Numbered from the stretch's first letter, positions 43,471 to 54,239 are shown. The stretch is DNA of 64,000 bases from Rickettsiaceae bacterium (GCA_029266475.1 JAQSWU010000011.1:1-64000); one strand, 5' to 3'. The notes: generated from the letters alone by a model not told the origin. Made by a program: numbers and translations.

Positions 43471-44154
43471 CTATTGTTGCCTTAATAGCTTTCCTTCTTT
43501 CAAGAGATACCTTGTATCCATCTTGGCTGCAAGTTCATGATTGTGCGTAACAATTATTGTTGCAACTTTGTTTGCTCTTGTATTCTCAACTAGCATAGCA
43601 AATACTTCCTCGGCCGTATGCGGATCTAAATTGCCAGTTGGCTCGTCAGCAAAAATAATGCTAGGTTTATTAGCAAAAGCTCTAGCAATCGCAACTCTTT
43701 GCTGTTCACCACCAGAAAGCTCACCAGGATAATTATGTTCTTTTCCTTTTAAACCAAGTCGCAAGAGCAACTCTTGCGCTATTTTGTAAGCTTCATCCTT
43801 TTTAGTCTTTAATAGTAATTGGGGCAATACTACATTATCAACAGCTCTAAAATCCTTGAGCAAATGATGGTACTGATAGACAAACCCAAGTTTTTCTAGA
43901 CGCAGCTTATTGAGTATATTCTCACTAGCGTCCTTAATTTCAGCCCCTTGAATGCTAAGTGTTCCACTGGTTGCTGAATCTAGAAGCCCTGCTATGTGTA
44001 GAAGCGTTGATTTACCGGAACCAGAGGCACCTATAATACCAATAAGCTCTCCTTCTCTCACTTCAAGATTTATATCTTGCAATATTTCGATCTTATCTGC
44101 GCCTTGCTTATAGCTTTTCGTTATATTCTCTAGCTTTAATATAATATTACTCAT
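43471..44154 (-). CDS. lolD: Lipoprotein-releasing ABC transporter ATPase LolD
   Basis: A 227-residue ABC ATPase of the LolD/MacB branch: Walker [10 protein letters not shown] (about 37-45), [20 protein letters not shown], signature [15 protein letters not shown], Walker [13 protein letters not shown]. With LolC it releases mature lipoproteins from the inner membrane to LolA. Its start overlaps the lolC stop by 8 bases. Confidence 0.95.
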   Translation of the reverse strand: MSNIILKLENITKSYKQGADKIEILQDINLEVREGELIGIIGASGSGKSTLLHIAGLLDSATSGTLSIQGAEIKDASENILNKLRLEKLGFVYQYHHLLKDFRAVDNVVLPQLLLKTKKDEAYKIAQELLLRLGLKGKEHNYPGELSGGEQQRVAIARAFANKPSIIFADEPTGNLDPHTAEEVFAMLVENTRANKVATIIVTHNHELAAKMDTRYLLKEGKLLRQQ

Positions 44155-45472
44155 AACGCATCGCCTCGATAGGATTTAAATTAGCTGCCCTATAAGCAGG
44201 ATATAATGTCGCAAGCAAAGAAAAGCATAAGGATATTCCAGAGACAAATAATACATCACTTAACAATAGCTTAGATGGTAAATTATATAAGAAATATACA
44301 GCGGCATCGAAAATATGCACCCCAGAAACATGCTCAAGTAACTTTTTAATGTTATTTATGTTAGCAGCAAAACCTGCTCCAATTAAGATGCCGAGAATAG
44401 TACCGATCAAACCACTGAGAAAGCCATTAATAACGAATATAAGCATGATATCGCTTTTTGAAGCACCAATAGTACGCAATATCGCTATATCTTTGGTTTT
44501 ATCTTTAACAAGCATAAATAAGGTGGAAATAATATTAAAGACTGCGACAATTATAATTAAGCTTAAAATTGTAAACATCGCAACGCGCTCCACTTTTAGA
44601 GCATTTAAAAAGGATTCATTAGCGATCAACCAACTTTTAACATGAAAATTTCCTTCAAAAAGGAAATAGAGGTTTCTAGCATAATTATTTGCAACTTCAG
44701 GATTATCTGTATAAACCTCTATATTATTTACCCCGCCCTTCATAGAGTAGTAATTCTGGGCAGCTTCTAGCGGCAGAATGACTGTAGCCGCATCATAATC
44801 GTACATCTGACTTGAAAATACAGCAACTACTTTAAAATCTTTTGCCCTCGGTAATGAACCAAGTAACGTATTAATAGTACGCGGGGAAATTAACTTAATA
44901 GTATCGCCCAGCTGCAGTCCTAAAGATAAAGCAAGTTCTGAGCCAACAGCTGCTGTATTATTACCAGTTAAATCGTCAAAACTCCCAGAAATAATGTTTT
45001 CATAGACTTGCGGTTTAAGTTTAAGATTCTCAAGCGATATCCCTCTTACGATTACACCACTCGAATTCGTAGGACCAGTGGCTAAAGCTTGGCCAACCGC
45101 AGTAGCAAGGACTTGTTTTACATAAGGCTCATTCTTGAGCTTCGCTATTACTCCATTATAATCTTGGATTATGCCGTTATTCTCAGTGTTCGCTACTACT
45201 ATATCACTATTAAGGCCAATGATGTTTTTAGTAAGCTCAATCCTAAAGCCATTCATTACTGACATAACTACTATCAAAGCTGCAACGCCAAGTGTTACTC
45301 CAAGTAATGCAAATCCGGAGATAAAAGAAACTAACTTCTCGTTCTTCTTCGCCCTAAAATATCGCAAGGCTACTGATAAGATGAAACTATTATATAACAT
45401 ATTACTTTTAGTGTTCTGTAGACTATAATTCGCTATACTGGCATCACTTGAAGCGATGTTATTTTTAGACAT
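44147..45472 (-). CDS. lolC: Lipoprotein-releasing ABC transporter permease LolC/E
   Basis: A 441-residue permease with four membrane spans (near 50-75, 295-320, 345-370 and 405-430), a large periplasmic domain between the first two, and the conserved [21 protein letters not shown] tail. Alphaproteobacteria often have one LolC/E-type protein acting as a homodimer. The first ATG (45472) overlaps the proS stop by 8 bases; a later ATG 24 codons in is also possible. Confidence 0.9.
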   Translation of the reverse strand: MSKNNIASSDASIANYSLQNTKSNMLYNSFILSVALRYFRAKKNEKLVSFISGFALLGVTLGVAALIVVMSVMNGFRIELTKNIIGLNSDIVVANTENNGIIQDYNGVIAKLKNEPYVKQVLATAVGQALATGPTNSSGVIVRGISLENLKLKPQVYENIISGSFDDLTGNNTAAVGSELALSLGLQLGDTIKLISPRTINTLLGSLPRAKDFKVVAVFSSQMYDYDAATVILPLEAAQNYYSMKGGVNNIEVYTDNPEVANNYARNLYFLFEGNFHVKSWLIANESFLNALKVERVAMFTILSLIIIVAVFNIISTLFMLVKDKTKDIAILRTIGASKSDIMLIFVINGFLSGLIGTILGILIGAGFAANINNIKKLLEHVSGVHIFDAAVYFLYNLPSKLLLSDVLFVSGISLCFSLLATLYPAYRAANLNPIEAMRYE

Positions 45473-46763
45473 TTAAAGTTCCCATTATTTTCTTAATAGC
45501 TGCTTCGATGTTTAAATCCTCACTCTCGCCAGTTCTTCTGTGTTTTAACTCAACAACCCCTTCAGCAATCTTCTTTGGGCCAATTATAACTTGCCATGGC
45601 GAGCCAATTAAGTCGTGAGTTGCAAACTTACTACCGGCGCTACTATTTGTATCGTCGTATAATGTATCAATATTCTCAGCAAGCAAAGTATTATAAAGCA
45701 TTCCAGCAATGAAGCTACATTCTTTATCAGCAGGCTTAAGATTGATGATAGAGACTTTAAAAGGCGCAACTGCTTCAGGCCAGATTATACCCTTCTCATC
45801 ATGACTTGCTTCGATTATTGCAGCAATTAACCTTGAAACCCCTATACCGTAAGAGCCCATCTCAAGCGGCACTTTTTTGCCTTGGTTATTAAGTACATGC
45901 GCTCCCATAGCTGCCGAGTATTTTGTACCAAAATAGAAAATATGCCCTACCTCAATACCCCTGCGGCTAGTAACATTTATATCTTTAAGTTTTGCATCTT
46001 GTGGATCGTGCTTCTCATCAGCTGCAGCATATAGGCTTTTTATAACCTCAGGATTAATCTCTTGCTCACGTAATAGCGTCTCAAATTTTTTATCAAAATA
46101 TAGTTCACTCTCACCCGTATCCGCTAAAACATGGAATTCATGGCTTAAATTACCACCAATTGCACCGCTATCCGCTTGCACCGGAATAGCAGTTAGCCCA
46201 ATATCCTTAAATGTTCTTAAATATGTAATATACATTTTATCATAGGTAGCTTTAGCTGATTCAAAATCCAAATCAAAGGAGTAAGCATCCTTCATTAAGA
46301 ATTCTCTTCCACGCATTACGCCAAAACGCGGGCGAATCTCATCGCGGAATTTCCATTGAATCTGGTATAAGTTTTTCGGTAGATCCTTGTATGAATGAAT
46401 ATTGTGCCTTACAATATCAGTTATCGCTTCTTCATTGGTTGGACCGAAAATTAACTGATTCTCATGCCTATCTTGGATACGCAGCATCTCCTTACCATAA
46501 GCATCATAGCGCCCTGACTCAATCCATAAATCTGCTGGCTGGATACATGGCATTAGGACTTCGATTAGCCCAGCTTCATCCATATTTTTACGTATAATCC
46601 TTTCAATATTACGCAAAACCTTAAGCCCCAAAGGTAGCCAAGTATAAATCCCTGAATTAACTTGGCGAATCATACCAGCTCTTAGCATCAATCTATGAGA
46701 TACTATTTGTGCATCTGCTGGATTCTCTTTCAGTAATGGTAAGAAATATTCTGATAGTAACAT
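45465..46763 (-). CDS. proS: Prolyl-tRNA synthetase ProS (short alphaproteobacterial form)
   Basis: A 432-residue class II synthetase. Visible are [40 protein letters not shown] (motif 2) and [18 protein letters not shown] (motif 3), with an anticodon-binding C-terminal domain. The editing (INS) insertion is absent, as normal for alphaproteobacterial ProS. Order proS-lolC-lolD, with overlapping ends, is conserved in Rickettsiales. Confidence 0.95.
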   Translation of the reverse strand: MLLSEYFLPLLKENPADAQIVSHRLMLRAGMIRQVNSGIYTWLPLGLKVLRNIERIIRKNMDEAGLIEVLMPCIQPADLWIESGRYDAYGKEMLRIQDRHENQLIFGPTNEEAITDIVRHNIHSYKDLPKNLYQIQWKFRDEIRPRFGVMRGREFLMKDAYSFDLDFESAKATYDKMYITYLRTFKDIGLTAIPVQADSGAIGGNLSHEFHVLADTGESELYFDKKFETLLREQEINPEVIKSLYAAADEKHDPQDAKLKDINVTSRRGIEVGHIFYFGTKYSAAMGAHVLNNQGKKVPLEMGSYGIGVSRLIAAIIEASHDEKGIIWPEAVAPFKVSIINLKPADKECSFIAGMLYNTLLAENIDTLYDDTNSSAGSKFATHDLIGSPWQVIIGPKKIAEGVVELKHRRTGESEDLNIEAAIKKIMGTLNV

Positions 46764-46791
46764 TGTTTTCTCTTATTTTTGTATTCTTTCT

Positions 46792-48159
46792 TTAAGCCTG
46801 CGGTAATTTCTCTTTAGCATTATTGTTAAGCCATAAATTCTTAACACAAATTATAACAAACATCAAGCCACCAATTATAGCGATTAAACCACCAATACCC
46901 ATAATTGCCATTCCAAATTTCGCCTGGCTAGATATAGCAAGCCCTGGGGTCTTCCTAAGCGCGCCATAACCGCCCGCAATCCATAAACCAATAATATGCA
47001 TTACCTGCCCTGCCCCGTAAATTATCGGTTGCAAGTAAGCTAACCTTGCGCTCGATGCCATATTATTTACGGAAATTTTGCTTATATAAAGATAACTATA
47101 TCCCATAAAAGCCAGGCTAACTCCAACTATTGAACCATGATAATGAGCTGGTATCACAACATTTACTCCTGAAATCAACATTCCTAGTATACCGCCAGAA
47201 AAGAATACTGTTATAGAAGATATCAAAGAAGATGAAAGTGAACGGTTAAAACTAAGGGCTCTGATGCTACTAAGCGCTTCATAAATCATGGTTGCAAGAA
47301 TCAAAAATGGGGCAATTCCGCCTATATATTTCATATGTAGCGTGAAAAACTCTGTATAAATAGGGTCATCAATATGCACAAACCAATATATAACAGCTGC
47401 AGGCGCCGTAAACAAAGCATTTATAACAAAATAAAAGCTATATAAAGCTTTAAGACGCTTCTTGCTTTCGAATATATTATTAAAAAGTACCAGCCATATG
47501 AATCCTGCTATCTGCGTATATAGGAACTGTAAAATATGTCCCCCTCCCCAAAATAACATCTCATAGTAATAATAAGCATCGATCTCTTTAGTGCGATGAA
47601 TCTCAAGTGACATATGCGACATCACAAAACACAGCGCAGCTATTATCATTATAAAACTGGAGGTTAAAACTATACAATAATCATCTTTAGCCTGCAGATA
47701 ATTAAAAAATGCACTAACGAAAACTATCACGCTTATACAAAACACTGCACATAAAAAACTACTAACCCCAAGGATAAAGGGAAAATTTTGTAATATTGGG
47801 ATATAGTTGTTAGAGATAGGTTCAGAGCCAGGTATAAAAGGCGAAATTGAAATTAATATTACTCCTAACCATGCGAGATACGCTAAAATCTGCACATAGA
47901 ATTTCAAACTATCCTTGATATATAAACACCAAATACTTGCTGTTACCGATAATAACCACACTAATACAGATAGATCAACATGGACGATTAAAGCAGTCTT
48001 GAAGGGTAATATATCGGGCAGAAAGCTTGAAAGGAATGGTGCGCGCGCAAAAACTAATATCAACGAAAGCAAACCCGAAACAGCCAAAGCAAATATGCCA
48101 AGCATAAGCCAGGACCTGCTTAAATCACTTCCTCTTATAAAGATAGAATTATTAGACAT
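46792..48159 (-). CDS. Heme-copper oxidase subunit I-like membrane protein (cbb3/NorB branch)
   Basis: A 455-residue polytopic protein with about 12 spans. Candidate heme/copper histidines are in LIVHVDLSVLVWLL (near the N-terminus), WGGGHILQFLYTQ, PAHYHGSIVG and VMHIIGLWIAGGYGALRKTPG; the last segment is typical of subunit I proteins. No subunit II or III, c-type heme protein or assembly gene adjoins it. The ATG at 48159 is preceded by AGGAATAG; the frame extends nine codons further without a ribosome site. Electron donor and activity are unknown. Confidence 0.8.
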   Translation of the reverse strand: MSNNSIFIRGSDLSRSWLMLGIFALAVSGLLSLILVFARAPFLSSFLPDILPFKTALIVHVDLSVLVWLLSVTASIWCLYIKDSLKFYVQILAYLAWLGVILISISPFIPGSEPISNNYIPILQNFPFILGVSSFLCAVFCISVIVFVSAFFNYLQAKDDYCIVLTSSFIMIIAALCFVMSHMSLEIHRTKEIDAYYYYEMLFWGGGHILQFLYTQIAGFIWLVLFNNIFESKKRLKALYSFYFVINALFTAPAAVIYWFVHIDDPIYTEFFTLHMKYIGGIAPFLILATMIYEALSSIRALSFNRSLSSSLISSITVFFSGGILGMLISGVNVVIPAHYHGSIVGVSLAFMGYSYLYISKISVNNMASSARLAYLQPIIYGAGQVMHIIGLWIAGGYGALRKTPGLAISSQAKFGMAIMGIGGLIAIIGGLMFVIICVKNLWLNNNAKEKLPQA

Positions 48160-48312
48160 TTTACTATTCCTGGCCTCTCCGTCCATACGGAAAAATAGTT
48201 ATATTGGCTCAAGGGCCCGCATTACCCTAATATAATTAAGCTCAATTTTTTGCTTTGCCGATATCAGTTAAACCTTATCCTTTACCTCTCCGGTAAAGTA
48301 CAAATTGTAGAT

Positions 48313-49065
48313 TTAGCTAGTTAAAGCAACTACTACTTGCTCTGTAAATTCGTAGTTACCAAATACACGCTGGACGTCGTCATTATCTTCAAGTGTATCA
48401 ATAAGCTTCATTAATTTCTCAGCTTTCTCTACCTCATCAACAATTATAGTATCTTGTGGCTTCCAGCCAAGATAGGAGTCCTCTGGTACTCCAAAACGAC
48501 TTGTTAACTTTTCAGTTACCTCAGTAAGATCCTCAACTGAAGTATAAATCGTATGATATTCCTCATCTGATTCAGCATCATTTGCCCCAACTTCTACTGC
48601 TGCTTCAAACATAAGGTCAGGATTGGCAACGGATAAAGGAAACTGTATAATACCAAGCCTCTCAAACATAAAATTAACACTACCGGTCTCTCCAAGGTTA
48701 CCACCATGCTTGGTAAAAGCCGATCTAACCTCAGAAGCAGTACGATTTTTGTTATCAGTTAATGCTTCAACAATTATAGCCACTCCACCTGAAGCAAAAC
48801 CTTCATAGCGAATTTCATCATAATTATCCCCAACTCCTGGATTTGCTGCTTGATTTAAAGCTTTATCAATTCGCTCTTTAGGTAGGTTTTGTGCTCTTGC
48901 TGCGGTGATAGCTGTTCTAAGCCTTGGATTATGGTTTGGATCAGGCGCGCCACTCCTTGCAGCAGTTAAGATTTCTCTAACTAATCTTGTAAATAATTTT
49001 GCACGCTTTTTATCCTGCGCACCTTTCCTATGTTGAATATTCTTAAACTTGGAATGTCCTGCCAT
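48313..49065 (-). CDS. yebC: YebC/PmpR-family regulator or translation factor
   Basis: A 250-residue YebC protein: [39 protein letters not shown] and [20 protein letters not shown]. Formerly regarded as transcription regulators; some members have recently been tied to ribosomal passage through proline-rich stretches. Length normal. It lies 22 bases after maf's neighbour region, in the minus-strand series infA-maf-yebC. Confidence 0.95.
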   Translation of the reverse strand: MAGHSKFKNIQHRKGAQDKKRAKLFTRLVREILTAARSGAPDPNHNPRLRTAITAARAQNLPKERIDKALNQAANPGVGDNYDEIRYEGFASGGVAIIVEALTDNKNRTASEVRSAFTKHGGNLGETGSVNFMFERLGIIQFPLSVANPDLMFEAAVEVGANDAESDEEYHTIYTSVEDLTEVTEKLTSRFGVPEDSYLGWKPQDTIIVDEVEKAEKLMKLIDTLEDNDDVQRVFGNYEFTEQVVVALTS

Positions 49066-49086
49066 TTTAACCCTTCACTTTAAAAC

Positions 49087-49707
49087 TTAATTTACAGATT
49101 CAGCCTTAGTTAAATCCTTCATTTTAATACCAAATCCATTTAAAATAATATAAAGCTCATAAAGCGGTAAGCCTATAATATTTGAGTAAGAACCGCTCAT
49201 CCATTCAATGAAAATCTGCGAAAAGCCCTGGATTGTTGTCCCCCCGCTTTTCCCTACTCCTTCATTTGTTGCTAAATAAAATGAAATCTCTTCATCGGTT
49301 AATCTTTTATATTTTATGATTGATTCAACTACTTTTGAAGAATGCTTCTTAATAATGTTATTCTCTTTTAAAATAACTGCAAGGCCGCTAAAAACCTTAT
49401 GTCGACGCCCAGACATTGCCTTCAAGCAACTTCTAACCATATTGTCATCTAAAGCTTTTGGCAGTATCTTTCTTCCAACACAAGTTACAGTATCAGCAGC
49501 TATGATAACCCCATCAGAGACTTTCTCTGCAGCAGCGATTGCTTTCTCCGTTGCTAGTCTTAATGCTACATCTCTTGGTAACTCTTTAGGCTTTTCAGTT
49601 TCATCAATATCCATTGGTAATAATTGATCCGGCGTAATACCAATAGTTTTCAAAAGCCCGAGCCTCCCTTTAGAAGCTGAAGCAAGTATAATTTTATAAT
49701 TATGCAT
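49087..49707 (-). CDS. maf: Maf-family nucleotide pyrophosphatase
   Basis: A 206-residue Maf protein, hydrolysing non-canonical or modified NTPs. Features are IILASASKGRLGLLKTIGI (the usual SPRR is SKGR here), IIAADTVTCVGRKILPKA and GLPLYELYIILNGFG. The catalytic Asp in the AADT motif is present. Its start is 2 bases after the infA stop, so the two are likely one transcript. Confidence 0.9.
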   Translation of the reverse strand: MHNYKIILASASKGRLGLLKTIGITPDQLLPMDIDETEKPKELPRDVALRLATEKAIAAAEKVSDGVIIAADTVTCVGRKILPKALDDNMVRSCLKAMSGRRHKVFSGLAVILKENNIIKKHSSKVVESIIKYKRLTDEEISFYLATNEGVGKSGGTTIQGFSQIFIEWMSGSYSNIIGLPLYELYIILNGFGIKMKDLTKAESVN

Positions 49708-49709
49708 GC

Positions 49710-49928
49710 TTACTTATGTCTATGGATTATACGCCCCTTGCTAAGGTCATATGGCGTCATTTCTACAGTGACTTTATCGCCCACAAGGATTCTAATTCTA
49801 TTTTTTCTCATACGCCCAGAAGTGTGGGCAATAATCATGTGATCATTCTCTAATTTAACGCGAAACATCGCATTTGGTAAAAGTTCAATAACATTACCGT
49901 TGAATTCAATTAGCTCTTCTTTTGTCAT
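49710..49928 (-). CDS. infA: Translation initiation factor IF-1
   Basis: A 72-residue S1-like OB-fold protein: [39 protein letters not shown] and RIIHRHK. Standard length. It binds the ribosomal A site during initiation. It is followed by maf, an arrangement typical of alphaproteobacteria. Confidence 0.97.
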   Translation of the reverse strand: MTKEELIEFNGNVIELLPNAMFRVKLENDHMIIAHTSGRMRKNRIRILVGDKVTVEMTPYDLSKGRIIHRHK

Positions 49929-50157
49929 TATAGTAAAATTTATTTATAAATTATCTTTCATATTGGCTATTTGATTTTAATTATCAATCTGCGGATTAAA
50001 CAAACTGCACGAAAGGGCTTCAATCAAATAACGTTAATTGTGTTATTTATATATAATCTAGGCTGGAAATGCAAGTGTTAAGCTTTTTGAATAAAAGTTT
50101 TTTATAAATGGTTAGATAATATTACGAATCAAAGCAAAGATAGCATTGTATAATTTT

Positions 50158-50325
50158 TTAGCTAATAAGATTTACTGGCTTTCGAACGCAAGGGCTAACC
50201 GCGTAGGGATTATTCGATTCAATGGAAACACAAGGGCTTTTAATTTCATATGGCCCTCTCTGGATACATGAGCTTATTGCACTTGCTACAGCACTAAATA
50301 AAATTACCTTCATTAACTTCCTCAT
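50158..50325 (-). CDS. Very small lipoprotein (DUF2706-like)
   Basis: A 55-residue product. Signal peptide MRKLMKVILFSAVASA, lipobox ISSC with Cys20 as the acylated residue, then a short mature part with PCVSIES and SPCVRKPVN. GAGGTGG is placed 4 bases before the ATG. I recall a rickettsial short-lipoprotein family (DUF2706) with a similar Cys-Val-Pro pattern, but could not verify it. Export would depend on the Lol system encoded nearby. It is an isolated gene. Confidence 0.75.
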   Translation of the reverse strand: MRKLMKVILFSAVASAISSCIQRGPYEIKSPCVSIESNNPYAVSPCVRKPVNLIS

Positions 50326-50775
50326 AGCCACCTCGATTTTTTACATCTTAAAAAGCTTTTCCTTCTAAATCTTATATGATGATGCAGTAGAAAGGTAAAC
50401 TAATGGTTAATTTCTGTAGTTAACAAAAGCATAATATGTAAAATTTGCTCTGTAGTAGAAATTATACAATTCGTATCAAGTATGGCGGCACTGTCAACTA
50501 ATTTCACTATAGCTGTTAGAAAGGGCTAGGAAGCCAGACCAACTGAAGTTACTATTACGCCCCCGGTAAATTACGAAACAAAAACTAAAAGATACCTAAC
50601 AAACCACCAGGAAATACGTTAAAAGATCAATAACTGATAAATGTATTAATAATAGTACAAGTTTTTTGTTGTTAAGCTTAAAAGAGCCTAGTACAAATTA
50701 GCAAAGAATAAATACATCTTTACATTTGTTTAATAATCTCTTATATTTTTTAAAATTTAATTTTATAAGGTTACT
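50326..50775. other. Spacer before the ankyrin pair
   Basis: About 450 bases without a gene. It contains a remnant of the MITE family at about 50488-50513 (GTCAACTAATTTCACTATAG, matching the right end of 23939-24041 with the TA flank) and otherwise only AT-rich sequence. Promoters for the small lipoprotein gene (minus) and the first ankyrin gene (plus) are expected here. Confidence 0.5.
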
Positions 50776-52269
50776 ATGAAAACAAAAGAAGAATTAGTAT
50801 ACGCGGTAGAAATTACTGATCCTATTGCCAAGGAGCTTGCTGCCTCAATAGAAACACATGATTTAGATAAGTTTAAAGCTATAGTAAATGGCAATCCTCA
50901 AGTTTTACACAAAGGAGAGATATATACTGTTAAGAAAGTAATTAAATCAGAAGAATTTTCCACTCAAGTTAGTTATGAGCATCTATTAGTTATATATTGT
51001 TTTTATGAAGGAATATCATATATATTTTATCATGACAAATGTGCTGACTGGAACGTTGTAAATTTGACGGGCTCAACACCATTAATGATTGCTGCAGAAA
51101 AGGGCTTCACAGAAATTGCTCAGATACTAATTGCTGCGGGCGCTAATATAAATAATGCTAATTTCAGTGGTTTTACTCCATTATTTTTGGCTGTATTTAA
51201 TGGCCATATAGATACTGCCAAGCTACTTATTGCAGCGGGTGCTGATGTAAATTATGGAGATAAATATTGGCGTCTTCCATTAACAATGGCTGTACTCAAG
51301 GGGAGCGCTGAAACCGTAGAGAAGCTGCTTGATCTTGGCGCTGATATAAATAAAGCTGGTTATGATGGATATACTCCATTAATGTATGCTGCACAAAATG
51401 GCCGCACAGAAATTGCCAAAACACTTATTGCTGCAGGCGCGGATATAAATAAAACTTATGAAAAAAATGGCTATACTCCATTAATGTGTGCTGCAATTTG
51501 GGACCATACAGAGATTGTTAAGTTACTTATCGCTCATGGCGCGGATAAGATTACTAATAAACTATGTATTAAAGCGCCTATGCATAAAATATTGAACGCT
51601 CAAGAATATATAGATGACTTACTCGAAGGGAAAGAAACTACGGTTATAAATTTCGATGCTACACTAGAAGAAATGCTAATTGCTAGGGTGGAAAATAAAT
51701 TAATTAAATCTCTTGAGCCAGGAAATATTGCCCAAAACATAAATAGCATAAAAGAAACTTTCGAAGGTCATAGAAAAACCCATCCAATAGCAGATAAGGT
51801 GCTGGTTAAACTAGAGGAGTTTATCGAGTACAACATCCTTGACAAGGATGCTGAAGTTGCAAGGTCTCTTGGCCTAAGCTCTACGCAGTCCCTACAAGAT
51901 ATTAAGGTGATGATGGAAGACTTCGGTGATAATACTCTTGAACTATCTGAAAAGCTACTTAAAGTCTATGCTAATCATAAAGACGAGTCTAGCGTGATTG
52001 AATGCCTTGATAAGCTTAAAGCTAGCTTTGAATCTTACCTGTATTACAAGAAGTCTTATCGAGCTGAACATCCTGAGCATGATCCTGCAGAGATACCAAA
52101 TGAGATAGTACTTCAGTTGCACGCGCTCTTCTCTGGTCTGTTGCAGCTAGAGGGTATCAATGAGTATCAGTCAGCATTTGATGAAGAGCCATTATCAGAA
52201 GAGGCTATATTATTTTATAGCTTAAATCCTGACTATCAACTTCCAGGTAGCCTTGCTAATAATGCATAA
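50776..52269 (+). CDS. Ankyrin-repeat protein, paralogue 1
   Basis: A 497-residue protein in three parts. The N-terminal region (1-95; AKELAASIETHDLDKFKAIV) is shared with the next gene. Five to six ankyrin repeats follow (about 100-270; GYTPLMYAAQNGRTEIAKTL). The C-terminal helical region (about 290-490; DKDAEVARSLGLSSTQSLQD) is also shared but matches nothing I know. No signal peptide. Ankyrin proteins of intracellular bacteria are often secreted through type IV systems into the host; that role is inferred. Confidence 0.85.
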   Translation: MKTKEELVYAVEITDPIAKELAASIETHDLDKFKAIVNGNPQVLHKGEIYTVKKVIKSEEFSTQVSYEHLLVIYCFYEGISYIFYHDKCADWNVVNLTGSTPLMIAAEKGFTEIAQILIAAGANINNANFSGFTPLFLAVFNGHIDTAKLLIAAGADVNYGDKYWRLPLTMAVLKGSAETVEKLLDLGADINKAGYDGYTPLMYAAQNGRTEIAKTLIAAGADINKTYEKNGYTPLMCAAIWDHTEIVKLLIAHGADKITNKLCIKAPMHKILNAQEYIDDLLEGKETTVINFDATLEEMLIARVENKLIKSLEPGNIAQNINSIKETFEGHRKTHPIADKVLVKLEEFIEYNILDKDAEVARSLGLSSTQSLQDIKVMMEDFGDNTLELSEKLLKVYANHKDESSVIECLDKLKASFESYLYYKKSYRAEHPEHDPAEIPNEIVLQLHALFSGLLQLEGINEYQSAFDEEPLSEEAILFYSLNPDYQLPGSLANNA

Positions 52270-52387
52270 TAGTTGATTAGAGTTTTATGCAGCATATTAT
52301 ACAGCGCTTTGTATATTTTTTAATCTTTCTTTACTGTTCTGCAAAATATGCTATATTACTGTAAATTTACTATTTTATAAGGTTTAT

Positions 52388-54157
52388 ATGAAAAAAAAGA
52401 AAGAAAATTTTATCGAAACCGGGCAATCTACTCTTGAAAAGCCCGAAGTAAAGAAGCAGAAAATAGATATAATAACTACAGTAGAATCAAGTGATCCAAT
52501 AGCTAGTCAGCTTGCAGCTTCAATAAAAGACCATAATTTAGATAAATTTAAAGCTATAGTAAGTAGTAACCCAGAACTTCTAGAAAAACGGAATATATTT
52601 ACTATTAAGAGAATAGTAAAATCAGATACATATATTACCAAAGTTAGTTATGAGCATCTATTAGCTTTATATGGTTTTTGCGAAGCTATATCCTATATAA
52701 TTGATAATAAGAAATATTTAGACTTAAACTCTGTAGCAGAAAATGGCTTAACTCCATTAATGTTTGCTTCACAACAGGGTCATACAGAAATTGTAGAAAA
52801 AATGATCGCTGGGGGCGCTGATGTTAAGAATACTAATCAAAAAAATGGTGTTACTCCATTAATGTGGGCTGCAATGCGCGGCCATACAGGAACTGTAGAG
52901 AAGCTTATTTCACTTGGGGCTGATGTAAATAAATCTAATGAAAAAGATGGCTGGACTCCATTAATGTATGCTTCACACCAGGGTCATACAGAAACCCTAG
53001 TAAAGCTTATTTCTCTTGGGGCGGATGTAAATGAGGTTAATGTAAAGGATGGCATCACTCCATTAATGTATGCTGCAGAGAAAGGCCATACAGAGATTGT
53101 AGAGAAACTAATAGTTGGGGGCGCCGATGTAAATAAGGCTAGGGACACAACTGGCGTTACTCCATTAATGTGGGCTGCAATGCGCGGCCATACAGGAACT
53201 GTAGAGAAGCTCATTTCTCTTGGGGCTGATGTAAATAAGGTTAATTATTATGACATTACTCCTTTAAATTTAGCTGCACAGAATGGCCATACAAAAACTG
53301 TAGAGAATCTAATTTTTCATAAGGCAGATGTAAATAAAGCTAATAAAAATGGCTTTACTCCCTTAATGAGGGCTGCTGAGAATGGCCATATAGAAATTAC
53401 TAAAATACTTATTGCTGCTGGCGCAGATAAGCTTACTAACAAAAGTAATATTAGCGAGCCTATACTTAAAATATTAGAAGCTCAAGAATATATAATTGAT
53501 TTACTAGAAGGCAAAAAACCAGCAGCTATAAAAGACTTAGATACTACATTAGAAAAAATGCTATTAGCCAGGGTAGAAAATATATTAAGTAAATCGCTAG
53601 AGTCAGGTAAAATTGTTCAGAATATAAATAGTATAAAAGCAACTTTCGAAGCCTATAAAAAAGATCATCAAATAGCAGACAAGGTGCTTGCTAAAATAGA
53701 TGAGTTTGTCGAGTATACTGTCCTTGACAAAGATGCTGAAGTTGCAAGGTCTTTTGGTTTAAGTTTTCCACAGTCCCTAAAAGATATTATGGAGTTCTCG
53801 AGCTACCAGGGTGATAACGCTTATGAAGTATCTGAAAAGCTTCTCAAAGCCTATGATAATCATAAAGGTGAGTCTAGCGTAATTGAACGCCTTAATGAGC
53901 TTAAAGATAGCTTTGAATCTTACCTGACTTATAAGAAGTCTTATCTTGGTGATCATCCTGAGCATAATCTATCAGAGATACCAAAGGAGATACTGCCTAA
54001 GTTGAGCCTAATGTTCTCTGATCTGTTGCAGCTAGAGGGTATGGAAGAATATCAATCAGCATTTGATGAAGCTCCACTGTTGGAAGAGGCTATATTATTT
54101 TATAGTTTATATCCTGGCTATCAGCTCCCAGGAAACCTTACTGATATTGCGCAATAA
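52388..54157 (+). CDS. Ankyrin-repeat protein, paralogue 2
   Basis: A 589-residue tandem paralogue of the preceding gene, 118 bases downstream, with the same N-terminal and C-terminal regions and more ankyrin repeats (about eight, residues 120-355, mostly 34 residues long: GVTPLMWAAMRGHTGTVEKL). A Lys-rich stretch (MKKKKENF) extends the N-terminus. Two of the repeats are nearly identical in DNA (see findings), suggesting recent unit duplication or gene conversion. The shared ends suggest a common delivery signal or partner. Confidence 0.85.
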   Translation: MKKKKENFIETGQSTLEKPEVKKQKIDIITTVESSDPIASQLAASIKDHNLDKFKAIVSSNPELLEKRNIFTIKRIVKSDTYITKVSYEHLLALYGFCEAISYIIDNKKYLDLNSVAENGLTPLMFASQQGHTEIVEKMIAGGADVKNTNQKNGVTPLMWAAMRGHTGTVEKLISLGADVNKSNEKDGWTPLMYASHQGHTETLVKLISLGADVNEVNVKDGITPLMYAAEKGHTEIVEKLIVGGADVNKARDTTGVTPLMWAAMRGHTGTVEKLISLGADVNKVNYYDITPLNLAAQNGHTKTVENLIFHKADVNKANKNGFTPLMRAAENGHIEITKILIAAGADKLTNKSNISEPILKILEAQEYIIDLLEGKKPAAIKDLDTTLEKMLLARVENILSKSLESGKIVQNINSIKATFEAYKKDHQIADKVLAKIDEFVEYTVLDKDAEVARSFGLSFPQSLKDIMEFSSYQGDNAYEVSEKLLKAYDNHKGESSVIERLNELKDSFESYLTYKKSYLGDHPEHNLSEIPKEILPKLSLMFSDLLQLEGMEEYQSAFDEAPLLEEAILFYSLYPGYQLPGNLTDIAQ

Positions 54158-54239
54158 GCAGCTATAATATTTTCAGCTAGGCTCGCCTCTAGCCGCCAGG
54201 AGGGAGAGCCTATAAAACAAGGTTGAGCAATAAGCATTA

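Noticed and set aside
48279-48298. Hairpin CTTTACC/GGTAAAG downstream of yebC as a terminator
   Set aside because: No T run follows on the minus strand, so it is not supported as a rho-independent terminator.
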